DNA from: Anaerophilus nitritigenes
GTDB lineage: Bacteria; Bacillota; Clostridia; Peptostreptococcales; Thermotaleaceae
NCBI RefSeq assembly: GCF_004138215.1
Contig: NZ_RYYS01000005.1
Location: forward strand, 1 to 32,052
DNA: 32,052 nt
Direction: 5' to 3'
Shown: one piece after another, positions 25,141 to 32,052 of the stretch
Position numbering within the stretch: position 1 is the first letter of the stretch
Layout: each line of letters opens with the position of its first letter
Notes under the pieces: generated by a model
What the model saw: the letters and a program-made list of their open reading frames with translations, nothing else
What the model was told of the DNA's origin: nothing
Database searches by the model: none
Position numbers and translations under genes: made by a program

Positions 25141-26283
25141 ATGATGATACATACAATCACAAAATTTCTGTATGATACTGGTTTTAGAGGATTATTTGAA
25201 CAGCCAGGAAATATTATTATGATTATTGTTTCGTTTGTATTGTTGTATTTAGCGATTAAAAAAGGTTTTGAACCTCTCCTTTTGATACCCATAGCTTTTG
25301 GTATGCTTTTGGCAAATTTACCCTTTGCAGATTTAATGAAGCCTCATGGAGGGCATGGAGATCCAGGAGGATTGTTATGGTATTTTTTCCAAGGAGATGA
25401 ATTCGGAATTTTTCCACCTATTATTTTTATGGGTGTAGGTGCTATGACTGACTTTGGACCTCTTATTGCAAATCCAAAAGCCTTGCTTTTAGGAGCAGCA
25501 GCTCAATTTGGCATATTTACTACTTTTATAGGAGCTATTTTATTAGGATTTACAGGACAAGAAGCAGGATCTATAGGAATTATAGGAGGAGCGGATGGAC
25601 CTACAGCAATATTTTTGGCATCAAAATTAGCACCAAATTTATTAGGAGCTATTGCTGTAGCAGCGTATTCGTATATGGCACTCGTACCTATTATCCAGCC
25701 TCCTATTATGAAATTTTTAACTACGAAAGAAGAACGTATGATCAAAATGGATCAATTAAGAACAGTATCAAAAACTGAAAAAATTATATTTCCTATTATG
25801 GTTACACTTGTAGTATCTTTAATGCTTCCACCAGCAGCTACTTTAATTGGTATGCTTATGCTTGGAAATTTATTTAGAGAAAGCGGATTTACTAAAAGAT
25901 TATCAGAGACAGCACAAAACTCTTTGATTAATATCGTAACCATATTTTTAGGACTTTCAGTAGGAGCTACTGCAAGTGCAAAAAATTTTTTAACGGAAGA
26001 AACATTGAAAATAGTTTTTTTAGGGGTAGTAGCTTTTGCAGTAGGAACTGCAGCAGGAGTGATTCTTGCTAAAATTATGAATAAGTTATCGGGAGGAAAA
26101 ATTAATCCTTTAATTGGTTCAGCAGGAGTTTCAGCAGTTCCAATGGCAGCTAGAGTTTCACAAGTAGTAGGGCAAAAAGAAAATCCTTCTAACTTTTTAT
26201 TAATGCATGCTATGGGGCCGAATGTGGCAGGGGTTATAGGTTCAGCTGTAGCGGCAGGAATGATGCTTTCGTTGTTTGGTTAA
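25141..26283 (+). CDS. mmdB: Methylmalonyl-CoA decarboxylase beta subunit (Na+-translocating)
   Basis: This membrane subunit decarboxylates carboxybiotin and exports Na+. The 380 aa form about ten hydrophobic segments. The most conserved parts are [21 protein letters not shown], whose Asp takes part in Na+ transport in the related OadB, and [17 protein letters not shown]; the C-terminal part contains [17 protein letters not shown]. The family also includes the beta subunits of oxaloacetate and glutaconyl-CoA decarboxylases, so the substrate comes from the neighbours, not from this gene. ATG at 25141 follows AAGGAG; ATG at 25144 is also possible. It is the last gene before a strong terminator. 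Confidence 0.95.
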   Translation: MMIHTITKFLYDTGFRGLFEQPGNIIMIIVSFVLLYLAIKKGFEPLLLIPIAFGMLLANLPFADLMKPHGGHGDPGGLLWYFFQGDEFGIFPPIIFMGVGAMTDFGPLIANPKALLLGAAAQFGIFTTFIGAILLGFTGQEAGSIGIIGGADGPTAIFLASKLAPNLLGAIAVAAYSYMALVPIIQPPIMKFLTTKEERMIKMDQLRTVSKTEKIIFPIMVTLVVSLMLPPAATLIGMLMLGNLFRESGFTKRLSETAQNSLINIVTIFLGLSVGATASAKNFLTEETLKIVFLGVVAFAVGTAAGVILAKIMNKLSGGKINPLIGSAGVSAVPMAARVSQVVGQKENPSNFLLMHAMGPNVAGVIGSAVAAGMMLSLFG

Positions 26284-26315
26284 AAAACAGGTAGAATTAT
26301 CTGCCTGTTTTTTTA
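26283..26315 (+). terminator. Terminator of the sigma-54 operon
   Basis: AAAAACAGGTAGA and TCTGCCTGTTTTT pair with one G-T pair around a 4-base loop, and the T-run follows. It closes the ten-gene operon. Confidence 0.92.
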
Positions 26316-26377
26316 TTAAATTAAAATAATAAGTAATTTTGATAAGAATATTAGAATTTCTTAGATAAGAGTTATAG

Positions 26378-26383
26378 TATAAT
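26378..26383 (+). promoter_or_regulatory. Possible -10 box of birA
   Basis: TATAAT lies 54 bases before the birA ATG. The -35 region (AATTTC) does not match, and an overlapping TATAGT (26373-26378) exists. No clear biotin operator is visible. Confidence 0.3.
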
Positions 26384-26436
26384 AAAAGTTTTTTGTGTAC
26401 TATATAGATAGAATTATATGAAGGAGAGATTAACTT

Positions 26437-27426
26437 ATGAAAAAGCAAATTCTAAGAGCTTTAAAAAATAATAAAGAAAATTTTATATCAGGAGAAGAAT
26501 TAAGTCATCAAATAGGAGTTACAAGAACAGCAGTATGGAAACATATAAAAGGTTTAAAAGAAGATGGTTATGAAATAGAGTCTATCTCAAGAAAGGGATA
26601 TAGACTTTTGAAAGAACCAGATATTTTAGATGCAGATATTTTAGAAATAGAAATAAAAAATAGATATATTGGTAACAAAGTAATCCATTTTGACCAAGTA
26701 GAATCTACTAATACTGTAGCAAAAAGAATGGCTAGTGAAGGAGCTGAAGAAGGGACAGTAGTAATTGCAGAAGAACAAATAGGAGGAAGAGGGAGATTGG
26801 GTAGAAATTGGATTTCACCAAAGAAAAAAGGCATATGGATGTCTATTATTTTAAGACCTTTAATAGATCCTATGGAGGCTGCAAAAATAACACAAATAGC
26901 AGCTGCAGCTGTAGCAAATGGACTTATGAACATTACTCATAAATTTGTGGGGATAAAATGGCCAAATGATATTATTATAAACAATAAAAAAGTATGTGGA
27001 ATTTTAACAGAAATGAGTGCTGAATTAAATTGTATGAATTATATCATTGTAGGAATTGGAATGAATGTAAATATGACAAATAAAGAGTTCCCAGAAGAAA
27101 TCGAAAGTATAGCCACATCGATAAGGGAATGTATAGGAAAAGAAGTTTCTAGAAAAGAAATTATAAAGGAAGTACTTCATTCATTTGAAGAGTTGTATTT
27201 AGATTTTATACAAAATAAGAATATACAAAAAAGTTTAGATTTATGTAAAGATTATTCTGTTACATTAGGAAAAGAGGTAAAGATCAAAAGTCAACATGAA
27301 GAAATTATAGCTTATGCTATGGATATATCAGAAGATGGACAGCTTATTATTAAAAAAAGTACAGGAGAGATTAAAAAGGTTTTATCAGGGGAAGTATCTG
27401 TAAGAGGGATTACAGATTATGTATGA
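26437..27426 (+). CDS. birA: Bifunctional biotin-protein ligase / biotin operon repressor
   Basis: BirA activates biotin with ATP and joins it to carrier proteins; forms with an HTH also repress biotin genes. The 329 aa begin with a winged helix (about 1-60, GVTRTAVWKHIKGL as recognition helix). The ligase domain has GRGRLGR (117-123) and KWPNDI (K174), and the C-terminal SH3-like part ends with VLSGEVSVRG. It is therefore a group II BirA. In this window it lies directly after the biotin-dependent decarboxylase operon, whose MmdC is an obvious substrate, but a terminator separates them. In many Gram-positives birA is next to coaX anyway, so the closeness may be accidental. Confidence 0.95.
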   Translation: MKKQILRALKNNKENFISGEELSHQIGVTRTAVWKHIKGLKEDGYEIESISRKGYRLLKEPDILDADILEIEIKNRYIGNKVIHFDQVESTNTVAKRMASEGAEEGTVVIAEEQIGGRGRLGRNWISPKKKGIWMSIILRPLIDPMEAAKITQIAAAAVANGLMNITHKFVGIKWPNDIIINNKKVCGILTEMSAELNCMNYIIVGIGMNVNMTNKEFPEEIESIATSIRECIGKEVSRKEIIKEVLHSFEELYLDFIQNKNIQKSLDLCKDYSVTLGKEVKIKSQHEEIIAYAMDISEDGQLIIKKSTGEIKKVLSGEVSVRGITDYV

Positions 27427-27483
27427 AGATAAATAAAGGGGTTATAATTAAGGAAGACAAGTAGATTCTTTTATAGTTTTTGG

Positions 27484-27512
27484 TTGCAAAATAAATACTC
27501 AGATGATAACAT
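27484..27512 (+). promoter_or_regulatory. Possible promoter of coaX
   Basis: TTGCAA (27484-27489) and TAACAT (27507-27512) are 17 bases apart, with TG at 27504-27505 (extended -10). The -10 box is weak, so this is a suggestion only. Confidence 0.33.
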
Positions 27513-27578
27513 ATAAAAGGAAAAAAACACATTTGAAATAGATGATAAAGAAACAAATGAGAAAGGTTGATCAAAAAT

Positions 27579-28349
27579 ATGTTATTAGCATTTGATGTCG
27601 GGAATACCAATATTGTTTTAGGCGCATATAAAGACGAAAAACTACTAAATTATTGGAGATTTGCTACAGATAAGACTAAGAGTTCAGATGAGTATGGAAT
27701 TTTGATCCATCAATTATTTGAATATGAGGGACTTAAACTTGAAGATGTAAAAGATGTAATTATATCATCTGTTGTACCACCTATCATGTATACCCTTGAA
27801 CATGCAGCTTTAAAATACTGCAATAAAAAAGCAATGGTAATTGGGCCTGGCATCAAAACAGGAATGAATATAAGATATGACAACCCAAAACAAGTAGGAG
27901 CAGACCGAATTGTTAATGCAGTTGCAGCATATGAAAAATATGGAGGACCTTTAGTGATTGTAGATTTTGGAACAGCTACAACTTTTTGTGCTATCTCAGA
28001 AAAGGGAGAATACTTAGGAGGAACTATCGCACCAGGAATAAAAATTTCTAGTGAGGCATTGTTTGAGCATGCAGCAAAATTGCCTAGAGTGGAACTTGTG
28101 AAGCCTGGAAAAGTAATATGTAAAAATACTGTAAGTAGTATGCAATCAGGAATGGTTTATGGATACGTAGGACTTGTAGATTATATTGTTCGTAGAATGA
28201 AAAAAGAATTAGGAAGTGAAGAAACAAAAGTAATCGCAACAGGAGGTCTTGCTAGTTTAATTAGAACTGAATCAGAGACTATAGACTGCATTGATAAACT
28301 TCTTACCCTTGAAGGGCTTAGAATTATTTATAACAGAAACAAGGAATAA
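27579..28349 (+). CDS. coaX: Type III pantothenate kinase
   Basis: CoaX phosphorylates pantothenate in the first step of coenzyme A synthesis; type III enzymes are not blocked by CoA. The 256 aa show DVGNTN (D6), GADRIVNA (D109) and VDFGTATTF (D129, T132), the ASKHA-fold motifs of the family. The ATG at 27579 gives the usual start [11 protein letters not shown]; a TTG at 27567 would add four residues and lies right on the AAAGG site. The same gene follows ftsH in Bacillus, showing that the backbone continues here after the metabolic insert. Confidence 0.96.
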   Translation: MLLAFDVGNTNIVLGAYKDEKLLNYWRFATDKTKSSDEYGILIHQLFEYEGLKLEDVKDVIISSVVPPIMYTLEHAALKYCNKKAMVIGPGIKTGMNIRYDNPKQVGADRIVNAVAAYEKYGGPLVIVDFGTATTFCAISEKGEYLGGTIAPGIKISSEALFEHAAKLPRVELVKPGKVICKNTVSSMQSGMVYGYVGLVDYIVRRMKKELGSEETKVIATGGLASLIRTESETIDCIDKLLTLEGLRIIYNRNKE

Positions 28350-28353
28350 AATA

Positions 28354-28404
28354 AAAATTAGGGTCATTTTTTAGAATCGTTTCTAAGGATGACCCTAATT
28401 TTCT
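28354..28404 (+). terminator. Long terminator hairpin after coaX
   Basis: AAAATTAGGGTCAT (28354-28367) pairs perfectly with ATGACCCTAATTTT (28389-28402). Inside, TTAGAA and TTCTAA form a second stem around TCGT. T-rich sequence follows but with only a short T-run. Confidence 0.75.
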
Positions 28405-28473
28405 ATAATACATTAGGAAGTTATGCATTAAATAAAATTGTGAGTAAATTTATAATTCTTGTTACGTATTTCA

Positions 28474-28512
28474 AAAAAGTCTACTTAGGAGGCTTACAAA
28501 GGAAGACTTTTT
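28474..28512 (+). promoter_or_regulatory. Hairpin in the dusB leader
   Basis: AAAAAGTCT (28474-28482) pairs with AGACTTTTT (28504-28512) around a 21-base loop containing AGGAGG. The final Ts could make it a weak terminator or attenuator 50 bases before dusB. I do not recognise a known riboswitch. Confidence 0.35.
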
Positions 28513-28561
28513 ACATAAAAAAATTCATATTGGTTATAGATAAGAAACAGGTGGTGAAAAA

Positions 28562-29527
28562 ATGAAAATAGGAGATGTAGTACTCAAGAACAATTTGTCT
28601 TTAGGACCTATGGCTGGAGTAACGGATTTGTCCTTTAGACTTCTTTGTAAAGAACAAGAAGTAGGTCTTGTATATACAGAGATGATCAGTGCAAAGGGAC
28701 TTGTTTATAATGATCAAAATACTAAAAAGCTTATTGAAATTCATGATAAAGAAAAACCTGTAGCTCTTCAAATCTTTGGATCAGATCCTGAGTTTATGGC
28801 TAGAGCTGCAGAAAAGTTAAATGATCATGATCATGCTATGCTAGATATTAATATGGGATGCCCTACTCCTAAGATTGTAAGAAATGGGGATGGATCAGCA
28901 CTTATGAAGAATCCTAAGCTTGCAGGGGAAGTTGTACGTGCTGTAGTGAATCATACAGATAAACCAGTCACTGTAAAAATTAGAAAAGGATGGGATGATG
29001 ATCACATCAATGCAGTGGAGATGGCTAAAAGAATAGAAGAAAATGGAGCAAAAGCAATTGCAGTTCATGGAAGGACACGAGAACAATTTTATACAGGTAA
29101 AGCGGATTGGAATATTATAAAAGAAGTAAAAAATTCAGTATCTATTCCAGTGATAGGAAATGGAGATGTATTAAGTATAGAAGATGCATTGAAAATGAAG
29201 AAAATGACAAATTGCGATGGAATAATGATTGCAAGAGGAGCACAAGGCAATCCATGGATCTTTAGAAGAATAAGTCATTATATGAAAACGGGTGAGATTC
29301 TAGCAGAGCCTACTATAGAAGAAAAAATAAATATGATGATGAAACATCTTTATTTATTTATTGAATATAAAGGAGAATATGTAGCAGTTAGAGAGATGAG
29401 AAAACATATAGGATGGTATTTAAAAGGAGTGAGAAATTCAAGCATCATTCGTGGAAAATTAAATACCCTTCAAACAAAAGAAGACATAAAAGAGATGTTA
29501 CAAAAAATTTTAGAGTATTCTGTATAG
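28562..29527 (+). CDS. dusB: tRNA-dihydrouridine synthase (DusB family)
   Basis: This FMN enzyme reduces uridines in the D-loop of tRNAs. The 321 aa form a TIM barrel with GPMAGVTDLSFR near the N-terminus, QIFGSDP, the catalytic Cys in INMGCPTPKIV (C100), VKIRKGWD, the substrate/FMN His in AVHGRTREQFYTG, and the FMN-phosphate site IGNGDV ... GIMIARGAQGNPW. A helical tRNA-binding tail follows. AGGTGG precedes the ATG. Position before greA-lysS matches Bacillus and clostridia. Confidence 0.96.
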   Translation: MKIGDVVLKNNLSLGPMAGVTDLSFRLLCKEQEVGLVYTEMISAKGLVYNDQNTKKLIEIHDKEKPVALQIFGSDPEFMARAAEKLNDHDHAMLDINMGCPTPKIVRNGDGSALMKNPKLAGEVVRAVVNHTDKPVTVKIRKGWDDDHINAVEMAKRIEENGAKAIAVHGRTREQFYTGKADWNIIKEVKNSVSIPVIGNGDVLSIEDALKMKKMTNCDGIMIARGAQGNPWIFRRISHYMKTGEILAEPTIEEKINMMMKHLYLFIEYKGEYVAVREMRKHIGWYLKGVRNSSIIRGKLNTLQTKEDIKEMLQKILEYSV

Positions 29528-29555
29528 CTAGATTTCAAAATATTCAGGGGATAGC

Positions 29556-29584
29556 TTGACAATGAGTAGTATGTACATTATAAT
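29556..29584 (+). promoter_or_regulatory. Consensus sigma-A promoter of greA-lysS
   Basis: TTGACA (29556-29561) and TATAAT (29579-29584) lie exactly 17 bases apart. The leader to greA is about 140 bases; I see no T-box or lysine riboswitch in it. Confidence 0.85.
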
Positions 29585-29732
29585 ATTTCGCATATAGTGA
29601 TGAAAAGAATTAAAAATTTTGAAAATTTAATGCAATATAGATATATGGAATAGGTAGAATAAGAATAAAATTATGATGAAAACATATAATGAGTAGCAAG
29701 TATTTTATAAAAGGGAAAAGGAGAGAAAGTAG

Positions 29733-30209
29733 ATGGTTGATAAGGAGATTATATTAACTCGTCAAGGGTTACAAAAAATAGAAGAGGAATTAGAACAATT
29801 AAAAACTGTTAGAAGAAAAGAAGTAGCAGAAAGAATAAAAGAAGCAATTGCTTTTGGAGATATTAGTGAAAATTCAGAGTATGATGAAGCAAAAAATGAA
29901 CAGGCCCAAGTAGAAGAAAGAATTGCAAAGCTTGAAATGACTTTAAGAAAAGCAAAAGTAATTGATGAAGAAGATATATCTTTAGATGTAGTAGGAATTG
30001 GAACTGTTGTTAAAGTAAGAGATTTAGAATTTGATGAAGAAATGGAATATACTATTGTCGGTTCTGCAGAAGCAGATCCTTATGAGTTAAAGATCTCTAA
30101 TGAATCTCCTGTAGGAAGAGGTTTACTAGGAAAAAAAGTAGGAGAAGTTGTAGATGTACAAGTTCCAGATGGAATTATAAAATATGAAATATTAGAAATT
30201 AGTAGATAA
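29733..30209 (+). CDS. greA: Transcription elongation factor GreA
   Basis: GreA enters the RNA polymerase channel and stimulates cleavage of the backtracked transcript. The 158 aa have the N-terminal coiled coil (about 8-75), whose tip holds the acidic pair in [14 protein letters not shown], and the C-terminal FKBP-like domain (about 84-158) with [18 protein letters not shown]. Length and motifs are standard. The ATG has AAGGAGAG upstream. lysS starts 19 bases after the stop, so the two genes are one operon. Confidence 0.97.
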   Translation: MVDKEIILTRQGLQKIEEELEQLKTVRRKEVAERIKEAIAFGDISENSEYDEAKNEQAQVEERIAKLEMTLRKAKVIDEEDISLDVVGIGTVVKVRDLEFDEEMEYTIVGSAEADPYELKISNESPVGRGLLGKKVGEVVDVQVPDGIIKYEILEISR

Positions 30210-30228
30210 CTTTGGAGGTGTACAAAAG

Positions 30229-31704
30229 ATGAGTGAAGAAATGAGTCTTAGTGAAGTATTACAAGTTAGAAGAGATAAACTTAAAAAACTTCAAGATATG
30301 GATAGAAATCCATTTAAAGTAGAAAAATATGAACAAACTGCATTTAGTGGAGATATAAAAGATGATTTTGAACATATAGAAGGACAAGAAGTATCCATTG
30401 CAGGAAGAATCATGGCAAAAAGAACTATGGGAAAGGCTTCTTTTTTAGATATACAAGATAAACAAGGAAGAATTCAATCTTATGTTCGAAAAGATGCATT
30501 AGGAGAAGAAGAGTATGAAATTGTTCTTACATATGATATAGGAGATATTATAGGGATAACAGGTGTTGTATTTAGAACACAAAAGGGAGAAATCTCTGTA
30601 AAAGCTCAAAAAGTAGAGCTTCTTTCTAAATCATTACAACCGCTTCCGGAAAAATGGCACGGGTTAAAAGATAAAGAATTAAGATATAGACAAAGATATG
30701 TAGATTTAATTGTAAATCCTCAAGTAAAAGAAACTTTTATAGCTAGAACAAAAGCTATAAAAGCATTAAGAAAATATTTAGATGATCGTGACTTTTTAGA
30801 AGTAGAAACACCTATATTAGATACTGTTGCATCAGGTGCTACTGCTAGACCTTTTGTTACTCATCATAATACGCTAGATATAGATATGTATATGAGAATA
30901 GCTACAGAACTACATTTAAAAAGATTAGTTGTAGGTGGAATAGATAGAGTATATGAAATAGGAAGATTATTTAGAAATGAAGGGATGTCTCAAAGACACA
31001 ATCCTGAATTTACGACGATTGAATGGTATATGGCTTATGCAGATTATGAAGTTATGATGAGAATGTGTGAAGAAGTAGTATCAGAAATGGCAATGGCTGC
31101 GGCTGGCAAAACCAAACTAATATATCAAGGACAAGAAATAGATTTTACTCCTCCATGGAGAAAAATAAAAATGGTAGATTTAGTTACAGAAGTAACAGGA
31201 ATTAACCTTGAAGAAATAGATACAGATGAAGAAGCAAGGAAAGTTGCTAAAGAAAAAGGAATAGAAGTAAAAAAAGAAACAACAAAAGGAGAGATTATTA
31301 ATCTATTTTTTGAAGAATTTTGTGAAAAAACTCTTATGCAACCTACATTTGTTACCCATCATCCAGTTGAGATTTCACCTTTTGCTAAGAGAGATCCAGA
31401 AAATCCAGGATATACTCATAGATTTGAGGCATTTGCAAATACTTGGGAAATTGCAAATGCATTCTCAGAATTAAATGATGCAATGGATCAAAGACAAAGA
31501 TTTGAAGATCAAATAAAAAAGAAAGAAATGGGAGAAGATGAAATTGCTATGATGGATGAGGATTTCTTAAATGCTTTAGAAGTAGGACTTCCACCAACAG
31601 GAGGAATTGGTATTGGTATTGATAGATTAGTGATGCTTCTTACTGATTCTCCAACTATTAGAGATGTTATTTTATTTCCAACCATGAAACCTATTGAAAA
31701 GTAG
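30229..31704 (+). CDS. lysS: Lysyl-tRNA synthetase, class II
   Basis: This enzyme charges tRNA(Lys). The 491 aa have an anticodon-binding OB fold (about 50-155, with [17 protein letters not shown]), then the class II core. Motif 2 is in [20 protein letters not shown] (from about 247), and motif 3 is in [21 protein letters not shown] shortened to its core GIDRLVMLL (about 465). HHPVEISPF is a LysRS signature. The ribosome site is GGAGGTG. In Bacillus lysS is also followed by an rRNA operon, as here. Confidence 0.98.
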   Translation: MSEEMSLSEVLQVRRDKLKKLQDMDRNPFKVEKYEQTAFSGDIKDDFEHIEGQEVSIAGRIMAKRTMGKASFLDIQDKQGRIQSYVRKDALGEEEYEIVLTYDIGDIIGITGVVFRTQKGEISVKAQKVELLSKSLQPLPEKWHGLKDKELRYRQRYVDLIVNPQVKETFIARTKAIKALRKYLDDRDFLEVETPILDTVASGATARPFVTHHNTLDIDMYMRIATELHLKRLVVGGIDRVYEIGRLFRNEGMSQRHNPEFTTIEWYMAYADYEVMMRMCEEVVSEMAMAAAGKTKLIYQGQEIDFTPPWRKIKMVDLVTEVTGINLEEIDTDEEARKVAKEKGIEVKKETTKGEIINLFFEEFCEKTLMQPTFVTHHPVEISPFAKRDPENPGYTHRFEAFANTWEIANAFSELNDAMDQRQRFEDQIKKKEMGEDEIAMMDEDFLNALEVGLPPTGGIGIGIDRLVMLLTDSPTIRDVILFPTMKPIEK

Positions 31705-31737
31705 AGCGTAGGGGTTTATCCCTATGCTTTAAATTTT
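31705..31737 (+). terminator. Terminator after lysS
   Basis: AGCGTAGGG and CCCTATGCT (31705-31728) form a 9-bp stem with one G-T pair, followed by TTAAATTTTTT. The next 110 bases (31740-31848) show no gene or motif I can support. Confidence 0.85.
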
Positions 31738-31848
31738 TTAATATATAGTTTATCTACAAATTATAATAAAATTCATAGAAAATAAAAGAAAAAATGAATA
31801 TATTAATAAAAAACAGAAATAATAATAAATAGAGTCGAAAAAAAGATA

Positions 31849-31877
31849 TTGCTTATATATTTTGTTTATGATATAGT
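31849..31877 (+). promoter_or_regulatory. Upstream promoter P1 of an rRNA operon
   Basis: TTGCTT (31849-31854) and TATAGT (31872-31877) are 17 bases apart, in an AT-rich stretch after the lysS terminator. It lies 83 bases upstream of a second, better promoter, as in tandem rRNA promoters. Confidence 0.55.
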
Positions 31878-31931
31878 AAGCATTGTCGTTAGCGAAAACA
31901 TCAAAAAAGTTTTCTAATGACAAAAAAATGT

Positions 31932-31960
31932 TTGACAAGAATGAATAAAAATGATAAACT
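31932..31960 (+). promoter_or_regulatory. Main promoter P2 of an rRNA operon
   Basis: TTGACA (31932-31937) and TAAACT (31955-31960) are 17 bases apart, with A/T-rich sequence before the -35 box that could act as an UP element. It precedes the boxB/boxA-like leader signals. Confidence 0.75.
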
Positions 31961-31964
31961 AATT

Positions 31965-32052
31965 AAGCTGTCAAAATAACGGCAGTTTTAAAAAATAGAT
32001 TGACCTTTGAAAACTAAACAGCACAAGAAATGACAAGCAAACAAATTAATTG
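31965..32052 (+). promoter_or_regulatory. rRNA operon leader with boxB-like hairpin and boxA antitermination site (partial)
   Basis: AAGCTGTC (31965-31972) and GGCAGTTT (31981-31988) form a boxB-like hairpin, followed by CTTTGAAAACT (32005-32015), the boxA-type sequence seen in Bacillus and clostridial 16S leaders. Such signals bind Nus factors and prevent early termination of rRNA transcripts. The window ends before the 16S gene starts. Confidence 0.75.

Noticed and set aside
26568-26933. Minus-strand open frame of 121 codons inside birA
   Set aside because: It is opposite the BirA coding sequence and has no independent support.
29528-29732. T-box or lysine riboswitch upstream of greA-lysS
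   Set aside because: No T-box sequence, no terminator/antiterminator pair and no lysine-riboswitch core are visible; a consensus promoter explains the region.
1-32052. CRISPR array, insertion sequence, prophage or tRNA genes
   Set aside because: No regularly spaced repeats, transposase, integrase or tRNA-like cloverleaf was found on either strand by reading.

Overview
The window is strongly AT-rich and every gene I can support lies on the + strand. It looks like the chromosome of an anaerobic, spore-forming Bacillota of the class Clostridia. The evidence is sporulation genes (yabP, yabQ, spoIIE) with sporulation-type promoters, AGGAGG-type ribosome binding sites, several TTG/GTG starts, many short rho-independent terminators, and a Na+-pumping biotin decarboxylase. 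The genus cannot be named from the sequence alone.

Left part (1-10774): this follows the classic Bacillus/Clostridium order yabP-yabQ-divIC-yabR-(ppx)-spoIIE-yabS-yabT-tilS-ftsH. Three sporulation-type promoters can be read: a sigma-E-like one before yabP, a Spo0A-type promoter with a 21-bp spacer before spoIIE, and a sigma-F/G-like one before yabS. The hpt gene that often sits between tilS and ftsH is absent.

Middle part (10775-26315): this is a metabolic block placed between ftsH and the birA-coaX-dusB-greA-lysS backbone. It starts with a single-gene malic enzyme. Next comes a two-component pair: a membrane histidine kinase with a Cache-like outer sensor, and an NtrC/DctD-type sigma-54 activator. 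A terminator and a near-perfect -24/-12 promoter follow. Downstream lie ten co-oriented genes: an aspartate:alanine-exchanger-family transporter, a succinyl-CoA:acetate/propionate-type CoA-transferase, split methylmalonyl-CoA mutase (large and B12 subunits), the MeaB chaperone, methylmalonyl-CoA epimerase, and four subunits of a Na+-pumping methylmalonyl-CoA decarboxylase (mmdA, D, C, B). Together they would encode a closed cycle, succinate -> succinyl-CoA -> methylmalonyl-CoA -> propionyl-CoA + CO2, with CoA returned to succinate and Na+ exported. I propose it is switched on by an external dicarboxylate through the sigma-54 activator. This is the most interesting system in the window.

Right part (26316-32052): birA (biotin ligase/repressor, next to the biotin-dependent decarboxylase genes), coaX, dusB, and a greA-lysS operon with a consensus sigma-A promoter. 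The window ends inside the leader of a ribosomal RNA operon, with two tandem promoters and boxB/boxA-like antitermination signals. The 16S gene itself lies beyond the end.
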